A stretch of DNA of 13,647 nt from an uncultured Clostridia bacterium (lineage in GTDB: Bacteria; Bacillota_A; Clostridia; TANB77; CAG-508): assembly GCA_947628335.1 (NCBI GenBank), contig CANQZT010000023.1, positions 1-13,647 of the forward strand, written 5' to 3'. Made by a program: the position numbers and the translations under genes. The first letter of the stretch is position 1, and each line of letters opens with the position of its first letter. Under the pieces are notes generated by a model. The model saw nothing but the letters and a program-made list of their open reading frames with translations. It did not search any database and was not told the origin of the DNA. Below are positions 6,677 to 13,647 of the stretch, piece after piece.

Positions 6677-8029
6677 ATGAAAAAAAATCGACTAGTACAA
6701 GTTCTTGTTATACTATTAATTGTCGCAATTGCATGTATATCTTTTATAGGAATATATGTAAAAGATAAAACGCAAATGATAAATATATTACCAGAATATT
6801 TATCAACAATGGAATTAAGTGGATTAAGAGAAGTAACCTTAGTAGTATCTGATGAGACAAATGAAGTAGTATATGATAGTGAAGGAAATGTAACACAAGA
6901 AGGATATGATGACGAAGGAAATCTAAAAGAAGGTTATACTAAGCAAGATGAAAAAGTAAATAAAGATGAAGTATTAACAGAAGAAAATTATGTTAAAGCC
7001 AAAGAAGTTTTACAAAATAGATTAAATAAAATGGGAGCAGAAGATTATAGAATAAAACAAAATATAGAAACAGGAGCTATAACTATTGATTTACCAGAAG
7101 ATATAAATACAGATAGAATAATTGGAAATTTAACATATAAAGGTGATTTTTCAGTTATAGATGATGAAACAGAAGAAGTACTTATGGATAATAACGATGT
7201 AAAAGAAACAAAAGTACTATATTCAAACCAAAGTACAGGAACAGCCGTATATTTAAGTATAGAATTTAATAAAGAAGGAAAAAACAAGTTAGAAGAAATT
7301 ACTAAAAAATATATTCAAACTACAGACGATGAAGGAAACTCTACTACCAAAAAAATTAGTATTAAATTAGATGATGAAAAATTATTAACAACATATTTTG
7401 GTGAAACTATTACAACAGGAGAATTGCAACTATCTATAGGAAGTGCATCAACTAATTCGGAAGTAGTTAATAGTTATATACAACAAGCAGAAGGAGTAGC
7501 TTCATTAATTACAAATAAAAAAATGGATATAAGTTACGAAATTGATGCTAATACATATTTGTCTACTCCATTAAGTACATCAGAAGTGAATGTTGCTTTA
7601 GAGATTGTTATTATTGTGCTTATTGGTGCATTTGCTTTATTATGCATAAGACATAAACTAAAAGGAGTTTTTGGGTGCATTTGTTTTGTTGGATTTATTG
7701 CATCTATGCTTCTTGTATTGAGATTTGCTAATGTATATTTATCTTTTGCAGGATTAATTGGCCTTGTTGTAATTTTTATTGTAAATTATGCATTCACAAA
7801 TTATTTATTAGATAGCATAGAAAAGGAGAATGAACTTACAATAAGTGAAAAAATAAAGGAAGCCTTCATGCATTTTATTTGGATTTTATTACCACTTTTA
7901 ATAATTGGTGTTGTATTCACATTTATTAAGTGGTTGCCAATTGCAAGTTTAGGAATGGTAATGTTCTGGGGAGTAATTATGATATTTATTTATAATTATT
8001 TATTTACAAAAACATTATTAGAAAACTAG
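6677..8029 (+). CDS. secD: Divergent SecD-like protein translocase subunit
   Basis: This 450-residue protein has SecD architecture: an N-terminal helix (7-27), a large extracytoplasmic region (30-300) and five C-terminal helices (about 303-324, 330-350, 355-377, 399-419, 424-445). The P1 domain is recognisable: AKEVLQNRLNKMGAEDYRIKQ (108-128), then ITIDLP (135-140), VYLSIEFNKEGKNKLEEIT (191-209) and ISIKLDDEKL (227-236). SecD with SecF pulls exported proteins across the membrane using the proton gradient. The family DLRGG motif is replaced by ELSGLRE (46-52). In the helix matching the family GMAVDAN motif, A372 occupies the position of the proton-relay Asp. An acidic YD-EGN-EG repeat (66-86) is inserted near the start of P1. 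AGGAGG (6664-6669) lies 7 bases before the ATG. Function as a classical proton-driven subunit is doubtful, although the family assignment is fairly firm. Confidence 0.82.
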   Translation: MKKNRLVQVLVILLIVAIACISFIGIYVKDKTQMINILPEYLSTMELSGLREVTLVVSDETNEVVYDSEGNVTQEGYDDEGNLKEGYTKQDEKVNKDEVLTEENYVKAKEVLQNRLNKMGAEDYRIKQNIETGAITIDLPEDINTDRIIGNLTYKGDFSVIDDETEEVLMDNNDVKETKVLYSNQSTGTAVYLSIEFNKEGKNKLEEITKKYIQTTDDEGNSTTKKISIKLDDEKLLTTYFGETITTGELQLSIGSASTNSEVVNSYIQQAEGVASLITNKKMDISYEIDANTYLSTPLSTSEVNVALEIVIIVLIGAFALLCIRHKLKGVFGCICFVGFIASMLLVLRFANVYLSFAGLIGLVVIFIVNYAFTNYLLDSIEKENELTISEKIKEAFMHFIWILLPLLIIGVVFTFIKWLPIASLGMVMFWGVIMIFIYNYLFTKTLLEN

Positions 8030-8044
8030 AATGGAGGAAATAAA

Positions 8045-8704
8045 ATGGAAAAGATATTGAAAAATAAAAAAATAATCTATGGCATTTTTGTATGTATTAT
8101 TATAATTGGTGCAATAGTTACATATTTTCTGAAATTAAATTTTGCATTAGAATTTAGACCACATACAAGAATGAATATATATATAGGAAAAGAGTACGAA
8201 CTAGAGGATATAAAACAAATTGCCGAAGAAGTTTTTGGAACAAAAAATATAATATATCAAAAAATAGAAACATTTAATGAAGCAGTATCTATTATAGTAG
8301 ATGAAGCAAGCGATGAAGAAATAGATAATTTAAAAAATAAAATAAAAGAAAAGTATGAGTTAGAAACAACAAATTCGCTTGTGCAAACAATAAAAATAGG
8401 CAATTACAGGGGAAGAGACATTATAAAACCCTATATAGTACCTGTAGTAATAGTAACAATTATCTTAATCATATATGTTGGAATTAGATATTTTAAATTA
8501 GGTATATGGAAAACAATATTAACTTTAGGTTTAAGATTAATCATCTCACAAGCACTATTATTAAGTATAATAGCAATTTTAAGATTACCAATTGCAAATT
8601 ATACAATGCCAGTAGCAATAGGAGTATACATATTAGTAGCTGTTTTAACAGTATTAGGATTCCAAAAAGAATTAGATAAAATGTTAATAGAAAATGAAGA
8701 ATAA
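8045..8704 (+). CDS. secF: Short, divergent SecF-like protein translocase subunit
   Basis: This 219-residue protein follows secD after 15 bases and has its own GGAGG (8033-8037) 7 bases before the ATG. An N-terminal helix (9-30) leads into LNFALEFRPHTRMNI (31-45), the counterpart of the SecF LGIDFTGGT region with the glycines lost. A small alpha/beta extracytoplasmic domain (about 48-115) follows, then IKIGNYRGRDIIKPY (117-130), matching VGPTVGKELR, and three more helices (127-149, 154-178, 186-206). Usual SecF has about 300 residues and six helices, so the last two helices are missing. The HDV motif reads RLI (164-166), and the Asp of the SIND motif is replaced by a hydrophobic residue (around V198). 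The pair appears adapted or decayed. The stop is clean and a terminator follows, so the short length is not an assembly artefact at this end. Confidence 0.78.
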   Translation: MEKILKNKKIIYGIFVCIIIIGAIVTYFLKLNFALEFRPHTRMNIYIGKEYELEDIKQIAEEVFGTKNIIYQKIETFNEAVSIIVDEASDEEIDNLKNKIKEKYELETTNSLVQTIKIGNYRGRDIIKPYIVPVVIVTIILIIYVGIRYFKLGIWKTILTLGLRLIISQALLLSIIAILRLPIANYTMPVAIGVYILVAVLTVLGFQKELDKMLIENEE

Positions 8705-8718
8705 AGTTGGTTAAATAC

Positions 8719-8775
8719 GCTCCATTATAATATAGACAAAAAATTAGCTATATTATAATGGAGCAATTTTAATTT
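8719..8775 (+). terminator. Terminator of the HD-secD-secF operon
   Basis: A perfect 17-bp stem (8719-8735 with 8748-8764, 12-base loop) starts 14 bases after the secF stop and is followed by AATTTTAATTT. The U-tract is interrupted, but stem length and position make termination likely. Confidence 0.75.
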
Positions 8776-8803
8776 AATAAAAAATTATAAATTCATAAAA
8801 TAC

Positions 8804-8831
8804 TTGACAAAAATAAAAAAAGATATATAAT
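8804..8831 (+). promoter_or_regulatory. Strong sigma-A-type promoter of tlyA-recN
   Basis: A perfect TTGACA (8804-8809) and a perfect TATAAT (8826-8831) are separated by 16 bases. Transcription would start near 8838, leaving about 27 bases before the tlyA ATG. Confidence 0.75.
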
Positions 8832-8836
8832 TGTTA

Positions 8837-8850
8837 CGAACAAAAATTCG
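8837..8850. promoter_or_regulatory. Putative LexA (SOS) operator
   Basis: The 14-base near-palindrome CGAACAAAAATTCG lies at the predicted transcription start of tlyA-recN. It matches the Bacillota LexA/DinR pattern CGAAC-N4-GTTCG except for one base in the second half-site (A for G). RecN is a LexA-regulated gene in Bacillus, which makes the placement meaningful. AT-rich sequence raises the chance of a fortuitous match. Confidence 0.45.
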
Positions 8851-8864
8851 AAAAAGGAGCAATA

Positions 8865-9515
8865 ATGAAAGAGCGAATAGACATTTTATTAGTAAAAAGA
8901 GGATATTTTAAAACAAGGCAAAAAGCGAAATATGCCATAGAAAATCACGATATATATGTTAATGATAAACTTGTAGAAAAAATAAGTAAAACTTATGAAG
9001 AAGATTGTAAAATAGAAATAAAAAAGGAAACCTTAAAATATGTTGGTAGAGGAGGATTAAAATTAGAGAAGGCAATAAATGAATTTAATATTATACTAAA
9101 GGATAAAATTTGTATGGATATAGGTGCTTCTACAGGAGGATTTTCAGATTGTATGTTACAAGAAGGAGCAAAAAAAGTATATGCAATAGATGTAGGACAT
9201 GATCAGTTAGATGAAAAATTACAAATTGATAAGCGAATAGTTAATTTAGAAGGAACGAATATAAAAGATATAAAAATAGAAGAATTTGAAAAAATAGATT
9301 TTATTTCGATAGATTTGTCATTTATATCATTGTTAAATGTTTTAGATATTGCATACAAGTTGTTAAGTAATATGGGGGAAATAGTAGTCCTTATCAAACC
9401 TCAATTTGAAGCAGGTCGAGAAAATATAAATAAAAATGGTATTGTAAAAGATAAGAAAATACATAAAAAAGTAATAGAAAAAGTATTACTATATTCTAAA
9501 CGGTTTAGGCTTTGA
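8865..9515 (+). CDS. tlyA: TlyA family rRNA 2'-O-methyltransferase, truncated by frameshift
   Basis: TlyA enzymes methylate ribose 2'-OH groups of rRNA (16S C1409 and/or 23S C1920 in studied species) using S-adenosylmethionine. An S4 RNA-binding domain (1-60) begins MKERIDILLVKRG, followed by the linker YVGRGGLKLEKA (59-70). The Rossmann-type methyltransferase domain has SAM motif I DIGASTGGFSD (85-95), IDLSFISL (149-156) and LIKPQFEAGRE (176-186). The frame then leaves the family pattern after HKKVIEKVLLY and stops at 9513, giving 216 residues instead of about 270. The missing C-terminus is present in the next frame (9496-9678). Restoring one frame gives 270 residues, the usual length. The ATG at 8865 follows AAGGAGC with good spacing. 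This could be a real mutation, a sequencing error or, less likely, programmed frameshifting. Confidence 0.85.
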   Translation: MKERIDILLVKRGYFKTRQKAKYAIENHDIYVNDKLVEKISKTYEEDCKIEIKKETLKYVGRGGLKLEKAINEFNIILKDKICMDIGASTGGFSDCMLQEGAKKVYAIDVGHDQLDEKLQIDKRIVNLEGTNIKDIKIEEFEKIDFISIDLSFISLLNVLDIAYKLLSNMGEIVVLIKPQFEAGRENINKNGIVKDKKIHKKVIEKVLLYSKRFRL

Positions 9516-9678
9516 AATATTGAAAATTGATTATTCACCAATAAAAGGGTCAGCTGGAAATATTGAATATCTTGCATATATGAGAAAGAATAATGAGTAT
9601 GAAGAAGAGGAATTATTTGTACTAAGAAAAAATATAGACAAAATAGTTGAAAAAGCACATATAGAATTGAAAAATTAG
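9496..9678 (+). pseudogene. tlyA: Displaced C-terminal part of tlyA in the +1 frame
   Basis: This frame encodes LNGLGFEILKIDYSPIKG, then SAGNIEYLAYM and a helical Glu/Lys-rich tail ending ELKN before TAG 9676-9678. GF-x-DYSPIKG-x-GNIEYL is the conserved end of TlyA. It has no start signal of its own and continues the upstream methyltransferase after a +1 shift somewhere between about 9484 and 9500. That is one extra base, or two missing bases, in the stretch around TATTACTATATTCTAAACGG. Confidence 0.85.
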
Positions 9679-9716
9679 TAAAAAACAAAGAGAGGAGTAT
9701 ATAGTGTCTATATGAG

Positions 9717-11360
9717 ATGGACATTATAAATGAAATGATATCAAATTTACATATAAAAAATATAGGAATTATAGAAGATATAAATATAAATTTTAATTCG
9801 GGTTTTAATGTTTTATCAGGAGAAACAGGAGCAGGAAAAACTTTGATTGTAGATTCATTATTAATTATTGCGGGAGGTAGATTTTCAAAAGAAATGATAA
9901 GAAAAGGACAAGATCATTCTTTTGTAGAACTATGCCTATATTTACCAGAAAATGATAATGCAATTGATGGAAATATTATAGTATCTCGTGAAATATATAC
10001 AAATGGTAGAAATTTGTGCAAAATAAATGGACGACTTGTAACTGTAAGTGAATTAAGAGAATTTATGAAAAATATAATAGATATACATGGTCAGTTAGAA
10101 AATCAGACTATCTTAAATAGTAGTTCTCATATAATGTATGTAGATAATTTTTCAAAAGAAGAATTAAAAGATATAAAAAGCAAATACACGGAGAAATATT
10201 CTAAATATTGCGAGATAAAAAATAAATTGAAAGAAAATTATGGAGACGATAAGGAAAAACAAAGAAAATTAGATTTATTAAAATATCAATTAGATGAAAT
10301 TGAAGATGCAAAGTTAAAAATTGGAGAGGATGAAAATCTTGAATTAAAAAGAAGTAAAATACTAAATTCTGAAAAAATATTAGACAATTTAAAAGAAATT
10401 GATATAGAAATAGGAGAAAATGCGATTGATTCAATTTCGAAAGCAGTTAGAGCAATAGAGAAAATTGAAGATTTAGATAATAACTATAAAGAAAAATCAA
10501 ATGCACTAAAAAGCATATATTACGATTTACAAGAATTAACAAGAGATATATCATCATTAAAGGAAGATATAGAATTTGATGAAGATGAAAGACAAGAATT
10601 AGAAAAAAGGTTAGATTTAATATTTTCATTAAAGAGAAAATATGGAAATACAATTGAGGAAATATTAGAATATAAAAAAGAAATAGAGAAAGAAATAGAA
10701 AGGATAGAAAATTTAGAACAATATATAGAAAAATTAAAAAAGGATAAAGAAGTTTTGACAACAGAAATGGTTAATTTATGTGAAGACATGAATAAGATAA
10801 GGAATAAAAATGCTGTAATCTTATCTACTGCAATAAACAAAGAATTACAAGAGTTAGAAATGAAAAATGCAAAATTTGAAATTAACATAAAAAAAGATAA
10901 TCAAAATAATTTTAATGAAGATGGGTTAGATGAAGTAGAATTTTTTATAAAAACGAATATGGGAGAAGAAGCAAAACCACTAACAAAAATTGCATCAGGA
11001 GGAGAAATGTCTAGAATGATGCTAGCAATAAAAAACGTATTAGCTGATGTAGATAAAGTGCCAATTATGGTATTTGATGAAATTGATACAGGTATTAGTG
11101 GAGTAGCAGCAAATAGTGTTGCAGACAAAATGCATAAAATATCTCTTACACATCAAGTATTATGTGTAACGCATTTAGCACCAATTGCGGCCAAAGGAGA
11201 CTATAACTATTTTATTACAAAAGAAATAATTAATGACCAAACTAAAACAAAAATTAAGTTATTGACGGAACAAGAGACTATTAAAGAAATAGCTAGAATA
11301 TCTAGTGGTGACATAACAGAACTAGCTTTAAAACACGCACAGGAACTAAGAAATAAGTAA
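9717..11360 (+). CDS. recN: DNA repair protein RecN (SMC-like ATPase)
   Basis: RecN is an SMC-type ATPase recruited early to DNA double-strand breaks, where it helps hold DNA ends for recombination. The 547 residues show the full layout: N-terminal LHIKNIGIIED and Walker A GETGAGKT (35-42), a long charged coiled-coil centre (about 150-390), then the ABC signature SGGEMSR (427-433), Walker B IMVFDEID (450-457) and the switch histidine H486 in CVTHLAP. It follows tlyA by 38 bases and is probably transcribed from the same promoter, beneath the LexA-like box. The start is uncertain. ATG 9717 lacks a well-placed binding site, since AGGAG (9693-9697) is 19 bases away; ATG 9735 fits the usual family N-terminus but has none either. 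The intervening bases hold a tiny ORF that may couple translation. Confidence 0.95.
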   Translation: MDIINEMISNLHIKNIGIIEDININFNSGFNVLSGETGAGKTLIVDSLLIIAGGRFSKEMIRKGQDHSFVELCLYLPENDNAIDGNIIVSREIYTNGRNLCKINGRLVTVSELREFMKNIIDIHGQLENQTILNSSSHIMYVDNFSKEELKDIKSKYTEKYSKYCEIKNKLKENYGDDKEKQRKLDLLKYQLDEIEDAKLKIGEDENLELKRSKILNSEKILDNLKEIDIEIGENAIDSISKAVRAIEKIEDLDNNYKEKSNALKSIYYDLQELTRDISSLKEDIEFDEDERQELEKRLDLIFSLKRKYGNTIEEILEYKKEIEKEIERIENLEQYIEKLKKDKEVLTTEMVNLCEDMNKIRNKNAVILSTAINKELQELEMKNAKFEINIKKDNQNNFNEDGLDEVEFFIKTNMGEEAKPLTKIASGGEMSRMMLAIKNVLADVDKVPIMVFDEIDTGISGVAANSVADKMHKISLTHQVLCVTHLAPIAAKGDYNYFITKEIINDQTKTKIKLLTEQETIKEIARISSGDITELALKHAQELRNK

Positions 11361-11390
11361 CAAACTACTGTAAAAATAATTAAATATAGG

Positions 11391-11419
11391 TTTACTTTAT
11401 TGCAAAAATAATATATAAT
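11391..11419 (+). promoter_or_regulatory. Promoter of lysS
   Basis: TTTACT (11391-11396), a 17-base spacer and a perfect TATAAT (11414-11419). The start point would be near 11426, leaving a leader of under 30 bases, too short for a T-box. Confidence 0.55.
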
Positions 11420-11453
11420 AATACATTATAAAAAAGAAAGTAGTGGGGATAAT

Positions 11454-12956
11454 ATGGAAAAAAAAGAAAATGTTATTACAGAAGAACAAGAAATTGATGT
11501 AAATCATTTAATTAAAATAAGAAGAGAAAAATTAGAAGAATTACAGGCAAATGGAAAAAATCCATTTGAGATAACTAAATATAATAGAACACATACATCA
11601 GGGGAAGTAAAAGAAAACTATGATGAACTAGAAGGAAAAGATGTAACAATTGCAGGAAGAATTATTGCAAAAAGAATTATGGGAAAAGCATCATTTTGTA
11701 CAATTCAAGACTCAAATGGAAAAATACAAAGTTATGTTAGTATAAATGATTTAGGGGAAGAAAGTTATAAAGAATTTAAAACCTATGATATTGGTGATAT
11801 TATAGGAATTTGTGGTTTTGTATTTAAAACAAAAACGGAAGAGATTTCTGTTCATGCAAAAAGTGTAACATTACTTGCAAAATCATTAAGACCACTTCCA
11901 GAAAAATTTCATGGATTAAAAGATCCAGATTTAAGATATAGACAAAGATATACAGACTTAATAGTAAATCCAGAAGTTAAAAAGACTTTTGAAATAAGAA
12001 GTAAAATTATCAAGGAAATGAGAAATTTCCTTGATGAAAAAGGATATATAGAAGTTGAAACACCAGTTTTAAATACTATTGCAGGAGGTGCTACAGCGAA
12101 GCCATTTATAACACACCATAATGCTTTAAATATAGATATGTATCTAAGAATTGCACCAGAATTATACCTAAAAAGATTAATAGTAGGTGGATTTGATAAA
12201 GTATACGAAATTGGAAGATTATTTAGAAATGAAGGAATGGACTTAAAGCATAACCCAGAATTTACTTCTATGGAGTTATATTCAGCATATGAAGATTATA
12301 ATGATATGATGAATATAACAGAGGAAATGATATCAACTATTGCAAAGAAAATACTAGGAAGTACAAAAATAACCTATCAAGGAATGGATATAGATTTAAC
12401 GCCTACATGGAAAAGAACAACAATGATAGATGCTATAAAAGAAGTAACCGGAGTAGATTTTAATAAAATTAATACAGATGAAGAAGCAATAAATGTTGCT
12501 AAAGAAAAAGGTTTAGAATTAGAAGAAGCAAAAAAAGATAGAGGACATATTATTAACCAATTTTTTGAAGAATTTGTAGAAGAAACATTAATACAACCAA
12601 CATTTATATGCGATTATCCAGTGGAAGTATCACCACTAACAAAAAGAAAACCATCAGATCCACGATTAACTGAAAGGTTTGAAGTGTTTATTGGAGGACG
12701 TGAGTATGGAAATGCTTATTCAGAATTAAATGATCCAATAGATCAATATGAACGTTTCAAAAAGCAAGTAGAAGCAAGAGAAGCAGGAGATGAAGAGGCT
12801 AATATGATGGATGAAGACTTCGTAAATGCACTAGAAATAGGTTTACCACCAACTGGAGGATTCGGAATGGGCGTTGATAGATTAGTTATGTTGTTAACTG
12901 ATTCTGCAAGTATAAGAGATGTATTATTATTTCCTACAATGAAACCTTTGGCATAG
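11454..12956 (+). CDS. lysS: Lysine--tRNA ligase, class II (LysRS)
   Basis: This 500-residue enzyme charges tRNA-Lys with lysine in the cytoplasm, using ATP. The N-terminal OB-fold anticodon-binding domain (about 60-160) contains [23 protein letters not shown]. The catalytic core starts with [11 protein letters not shown], followed by motif 1 around [10 protein letters not shown] (197-206), GGATAKPF, motif 2 [20 protein letters not shown] (257-276) and motif 3 [10 protein letters not shown] (468-477). It ends FPTMKPLA, the normal end for the family, so the gene is complete. GTGGGGAT lies about 5 bases before the ATG. It has its own promoter 93 bases after recN, and no terminator can be seen before the following Fic gene. 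A perfect 11-bp inverted repeat lies inside the coding sequence at 12009-12035. Confidence 0.98.
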   Translation: MEKKENVITEEQEIDVNHLIKIRREKLEELQANGKNPFEITKYNRTHTSGEVKENYDELEGKDVTIAGRIIAKRIMGKASFCTIQDSNGKIQSYVSINDLGEESYKEFKTYDIGDIIGICGFVFKTKTEEISVHAKSVTLLAKSLRPLPEKFHGLKDPDLRYRQRYTDLIVNPEVKKTFEIRSKIIKEMRNFLDEKGYIEVETPVLNTIAGGATAKPFITHHNALNIDMYLRIAPELYLKRLIVGGFDKVYEIGRLFRNEGMDLKHNPEFTSMELYSAYEDYNDMMNITEEMISTIAKKILGSTKITYQGMDIDLTPTWKRTTMIDAIKEVTGVDFNKINTDEEAINVAKEKGLELEEAKKDRGHIINQFFEEFVEETLIQPTFICDYPVEVSPLTKRKPSDPRLTERFEVFIGGREYGNAYSELNDPIDQYERFKKQVEAREAGDEEANMMDEDFVNALEIGLPPTGGFGMGVDRLVMLLTDSASIRDVLLFPTMKPLA

Positions 12957-13048
12957 TTTAAATTTATAAATATTAGAAGAAGCAAGAGAATATGTAGATA
13001 CAAAATTAGCTAAATAATAAAATATAAATATTATAACGAAAGGACAAA

Positions 13049-13647
13049 ATGCATATGTGTTCAAATTATTTAGACAAAATTAAATATGAAAAAATTGGTG
13101 AAACTAAAAATGCTAAAGAGCGTCAGTTAAACTGGAATATTGCATTTGGATTGCAAGCAGTAGATAATCTTAAGCCTTCTAAATATATGGTAGATTTAGC
13201 AACTGAAAATATAATTGGTAAAAAAAGTTATGAGGTTGTAGAAAAAGAAGTAAAAGAATATTATGCTAATAATGCTAAAGAAGAAATAAATAAAAGTGAA
13301 AGACAAGCAGATGAAGTGTCAGTAAAGATAGTAAAAATATTGAATGATAATGCCTTTACATTTAATTATTTAACATTAAAACAATATCATAAAAAGCTAT
13401 TTGAAAACATAGATATAGGAATTGATGAAAAATACATTGGAGAATTTAGAGATTATAACATTACAAAAAAAGAATCAATTTTAAATGGAGAATCAGTACA
13501 ATATGCAGATTATTCTATGATTGAAGAAACTTTAAAATATGATTTTGAAGAAGAAGCAAATCAAAGATACACAGAAAAAACAGAAAGAGAAAAATTAGAA
13601 AGATTATGCAAATTTACAGCACACATTTGGCAAGTACATCCTTTTGG
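13049..13647 (+). CDS. Fic-domain protein with VbhA-antitoxin-like N-terminus (3' end outside window)
   Basis: The open frame begins at ATG 13049 and runs past the edge, giving 199 complete codons. It ends in IWQVHPFG, the start of the Fic catalytic motif HPFx(D/E)GNGR; H197 would be the catalytic histidine. Fic enzymes transfer AMP or another nucleotide part to target proteins. The first about 60 residues resemble the small VbhA antitoxin: WNIAFGLQAVDNLKPSKYMVDLA (from residue 29), then a turn with GKKSYEVVEKEV. The middle holds an acidic pre-Fic region with FTFNYLTLKQYHKKLFENI and YIGEFRDYNI, the last typical of the Fic beta-hairpin flap segment. AGGA at 13041-13044 is 4 bases from ATG 13049 and 10 from the in-frame ATG 13055, so either start is possible. 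It lies 92 bases after lysS. The reading as Fic is firm; target and activity are not known. Confidence 0.85.
   Translation, partial: MHMCSNYLDKIKYEKIGETKNAKERQLNWNIAFGLQAVDNLKPSKYMVDLATENIIGKKSYEVVEKEVKEYYANNAKEEINKSERQADEVSVKIVKILNDNAFTFNYLTLKQYHKKLFENIDIGIDEKYIGEFRDYNITKKESILNGESVQYADYSMIEETLKYDFEEEANQRYTEKTEREKLERLCKFTAHIWQVHPF

Noticed and set aside
7045..7287. Minus-strand open frame within secD.
   Set aside because: It is a shadow of the well-supported P1 domain coding frame, with no start signals.
9513..9515. TGA in tlyA read as a possible recoded codon.
   Set aside because: Reading through in the same frame gives no TlyA sequence; the family ending is in the +1 frame, so a frameshift explains it.
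9489..9515. Programmed +1 frameshift in tlyA.
   Set aside because: No known slippery signal or stimulator is evident, and TlyA is not known to use recoding; a mutation or sequencing error is simpler.
10201..10888. Several long open frames on the minus strand across the centre of recN.
   Set aside because: They are low-complexity Leu/Phe/Ser-rich products of the A-rich coiled-coil codons read backwards, with no binding sites or family signal.
11361..11453. Possible T-box or lysine riboswitch ahead of lysS.
   Set aside because: The gap is only 93 bases, the predicted leader is under 30 bases, and no specifier stem or T-box sequence is visible.
12973..13017. Short frame LEEAREYVDTKLAK between lysS and the Fic gene, considered as an antitoxin remnant.
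   Set aside because: It is only about 14 codons, lacks a start codon and binding site, and shows no family signal.

Overview
The window is very AT-rich, with strong AGGAGG-type ribosome binding sites and consensus sigma-A-like promoters. It carries a Gram-positive style gene set: one HU protein, a YtgP/SpoVB-type lipid-linked flippase, TlyA next to RecN, and a separate secD-secF pair. This fits a low-GC Bacillota, most likely a clostridial relative. TGG is used for Trp and TGA acts as a normal stop, so nothing suggests a recoded genome. No tRNA, rRNA, CRISPR array or insertion sequence is visible.

Layout: (1) 1-930 is a patchy left end: the tail of an unidentified gene, a promoter leading into a small membrane ORF without a proper start codon, and a small membrane-anchored protein with a DUF3221-like domain. 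(2) 1114-3456, the only real gene on the minus strand, is a stand-alone VirD4/TraG-type coupling ATPase, separated from its convergent neighbour by an 18-bp bidirectional terminator. (3) 3670-5295 is a MurJ/SpoVB-family flippase, followed by HU (5458-5736) with its own terminator. (4) 6002-8704 is a tight three-gene operon: an HD-domain phosphohydrolase, a SecD-like protein and a short SecF-like protein, closed by a perfect 17-bp hairpin. (5) 8865-11360 is tlyA followed by recN, behind a near-perfect promoter with a LexA-like box at its predicted start point; tlyA is broken near its 3' end by a frameshift. (6) 11454-12956 is lysS, followed by the 5' part of a Fic-domain gene that runs off the right edge.

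How they fit together: most genes are housekeeping (chromosome architecture, envelope precursor export, protein secretion, rRNA methylation, DNA repair, tRNA charging). The points that stand out are: a SecD/SecF pair that has kept the extracytoplasmic domain but lost the membrane aspartates known to drive proton coupling, with SecF also missing its last helices; a possible SOS operator controlling tlyA-recN; a lone type IV coupling protein without a visible conjugation module; and a Fic protein with a built-in VbhA-antitoxin-like N-terminus whose inhibitory motif is altered. No wholly new multi-gene system can be demonstrated from this window; the degenerate SecDF pair with its HD partner is the strongest candidate for unusual biology.
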